Shown here: positions 38,033-38,513 of the stretch, piece by piece | Numbering within the stretch: position 1 is the stretch's first letter | Layout: each line of letters opens with the position of its first letter | IMG/VR virus record: IMGVR_UViG_3300027858_000003 | Span: 1-38,513 of that record | Length of the DNA: 38,513 nucleotides | Source: a virus | Reading direction: 5' to 3' (one strand) | Notes under the pieces: generated by a model | The model's input: only the letters and a program-made list of their open reading frames with translations | The model's database searches: none | Told to the model about the DNA's origin: nothing | Made by a program: the position numbers and the translations under genes

Positions 38033-38054
38033 TAGTTTATTCCTCCCCTGAATG

Positions 38055-38084
38055 ATTGTAGCATGTTTTAGTATATGACTAAAA
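38055..38084 (-). promoter_or_regulatory. CI promoter with TTTTAGT operator
   Basis: Minus-strand -10 TACAAT (38060-38055), weak -35. TTTTAGT-ATATG-ACTAAAA (38066-38084), exact 7-bp arms, lies over the spacer and -35 region, so it fits an XRE dimer site that would control the repressor gene. Confidence 0.6.
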
Positions 38085-38118
38085 TCTAAAGTTTATACAT
38101 TGAGAATCAACTTTGTGC

Positions 38119-38153
38119 TTGCTAATCTATTTTAAATATGTTTTAATAGGATT
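38119..38153 (+). promoter_or_regulatory. Early rightward promoter with operator
   Basis: TTGCTA (38119-38124), 17 bases, TTTAAT (38142-38147). An imperfect inverted repeat AATCTATTTTAAA-TATG-TTTTAATAGGATT (11 of 13 paired; 38124-38153) overlaps it. Its cores (CTATTT/TAATAG) resemble those at 2269-2311 and 8303-8345 but span 23 instead of 43 bp. Confidence 0.6.
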
Positions 38154-38177
38154 AAGAGATAGAGAGGTGGTGACAAA

Positions 38178-38387
38178 ATGTATTCAAACTTAGCTAAATT
38201 AAGAAAAGAACGAGGGTACACACAACAGCAAATGGCCGATATTATCGGTTGTAAAAACACGAGTACCTACAATCGTAAAGAACGTGGACATGTTCAATTC
38301 AAGATTAACGAAATGGAAGCTATCACAGATTTGTTGAAGTTGCCTATGCACGACATTTTTTTAAAGTATAAGTCTATTAAAAATTGA
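38178..38387 (+). CDS. Cro-like XRE regulator, 69 aa
   Basis: MYSNLAKLRKERGYTQQQMA... single XRE helix-turn-helix (YTQQQMADIIGCKNTSTYNR, about residues 14-33) filling the whole protein, as in Cro-type antagonists. Divergent from the CI-like gene across 145 bases of operators; GAGAGGTGGTG upstream. First gene of the early transcript that continues across the circular joint. Could repress CI and early promoters. Confidence 0.82.
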   Translation: MYSNLAKLRKERGYTQQQMADIIGCKNTSTYNRKERGHVQFKINEMEAITDLLKLPMHDIFLKYKSIKN

Positions 38388-38414
38388 TTATAAGAATAGG
38401 AGTTGATTCTAAAT

Positions 38415-38513
38415 ATGAAATCACTAACAAGAAAACCCATGTCCACAGAAGAACAAGCCCTATGGTCAAACGTAAAAGGATTAGTTTTCTCAGATAAAGG
38501 AGCAGTCGTGGTG
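38415..38513. repeat. Terminal direct repeat of positions 1-99 (circular closure)
   Basis: The final 99 bases are identical to bases 1-99. A gene reads straight through the joint: the ribosome site AGGAG at 38398-38402 precedes the ATG at 38415, and the rest of the coding frame is at the start of the window. A repeat of this size is what a k-mer assembler leaves on a circular or circularly permuted molecule. The non-redundant genome would be 38,414 bp. A true short terminal repeat of a linear virion genome is less likely, because it would split a gene. Confidence 0.9.

Noticed and set aside
1-38513. CRISPR arrays, tRNA genes, insertion sequences
   Set aside because: No regularly spaced repeats of array type, no cloverleaf-like sequence and no transposase motif were noticed on either strand.

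Overview
The window is an AT-rich, densely packed temperate siphovirus genome, almost certainly of a low-GC Gram-positive (Bacillales-type) host: strong AGGAGG ribosome sites, TTG/GTG starts, ATGA gene overlaps, HK97/phi13-type morphogenesis proteins and families typical of Bacillus-group phages. The last 99 bases repeat the first 99 exactly, so the sequence reads as a closed circle of 38,414 bp cut inside a small membrane-protein gene. No integrase, serine recombinase or transposase was recognised, while a plasmid-style replication module is present. The best reading is a complete phage-plasmid (P-P) genome; the linear ends are an assembly effect.

Layout, clockwise. 1-1.7 kb: short early genes. 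1.8-8.3 kb: DNA replication and recombination (Gp157, Sak4-like ATPase, DEAD/DEAH helicase, DUF669 ssDNA-binding-like protein, PrimPol/D5 primase-helicase, VRR-NUC nuclease), driven from a strong promoter flanked by an 18-bp inverted repeat, with an iteron-like non-coding stretch after the primase that may be the lytic origin. 8.3-12.4 kb: a string of small accessory genes led by a CopG-type regulator and closed by a sigma-like late regulator; one gene has an in-frame stop and a second looks frameshifted. 12.6-13.3 kb: a membrane-anchored moron with its own promoter and terminator. 13.6-21.9 kb: HNH nuclease, P27-type TerS, TerL, portal, ClpP-type protease, capsid, connectors, tail tube and a gpG/gpGT frameshifted tail chaperone. 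21.9-29.9 kb: tape measure, Dit, a BppU/SGNH-hydrolase receptor-binding-type protein, a tiny moron with a 20-bp palindrome, Tal and a small baseplate protein. 29.9-31.9 kb: lysis cassette (membrane protein, XhlA-like, holin, amidase endolysin).

32.2-34.9 kb holds an FtsK/SpoIIIE-like translocase, a replication-relaxation protein and a pilin-like membrane protein: a DNA-handling cassette. 35.0-37.3 kb is the plasmid part: a three-gene operon behind an 18-bp inverted repeat and including a ribbon-helix-helix (RHH) protein, an RHH regulator behind three phased TTCAC repeats, and a rep-like gene. The rep leader carries what looks like a complete antisense-RNA/transcription-attenuation copy-number switch. 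37.6-38.4 kb is the lysogeny switch: divergent CI-like and Cro-like XRE genes.

The most interesting items are the antisense-controlled rep leader, a shared operator with identical 43-bp geometry at two early promoters (with a half-site at the rep promoter), and the unusual dit - SGNH fibre - moron - tal order. These suggest one lysogeny regulator may coordinate phage replication, accessory genes and plasmid replication; that link is inference.
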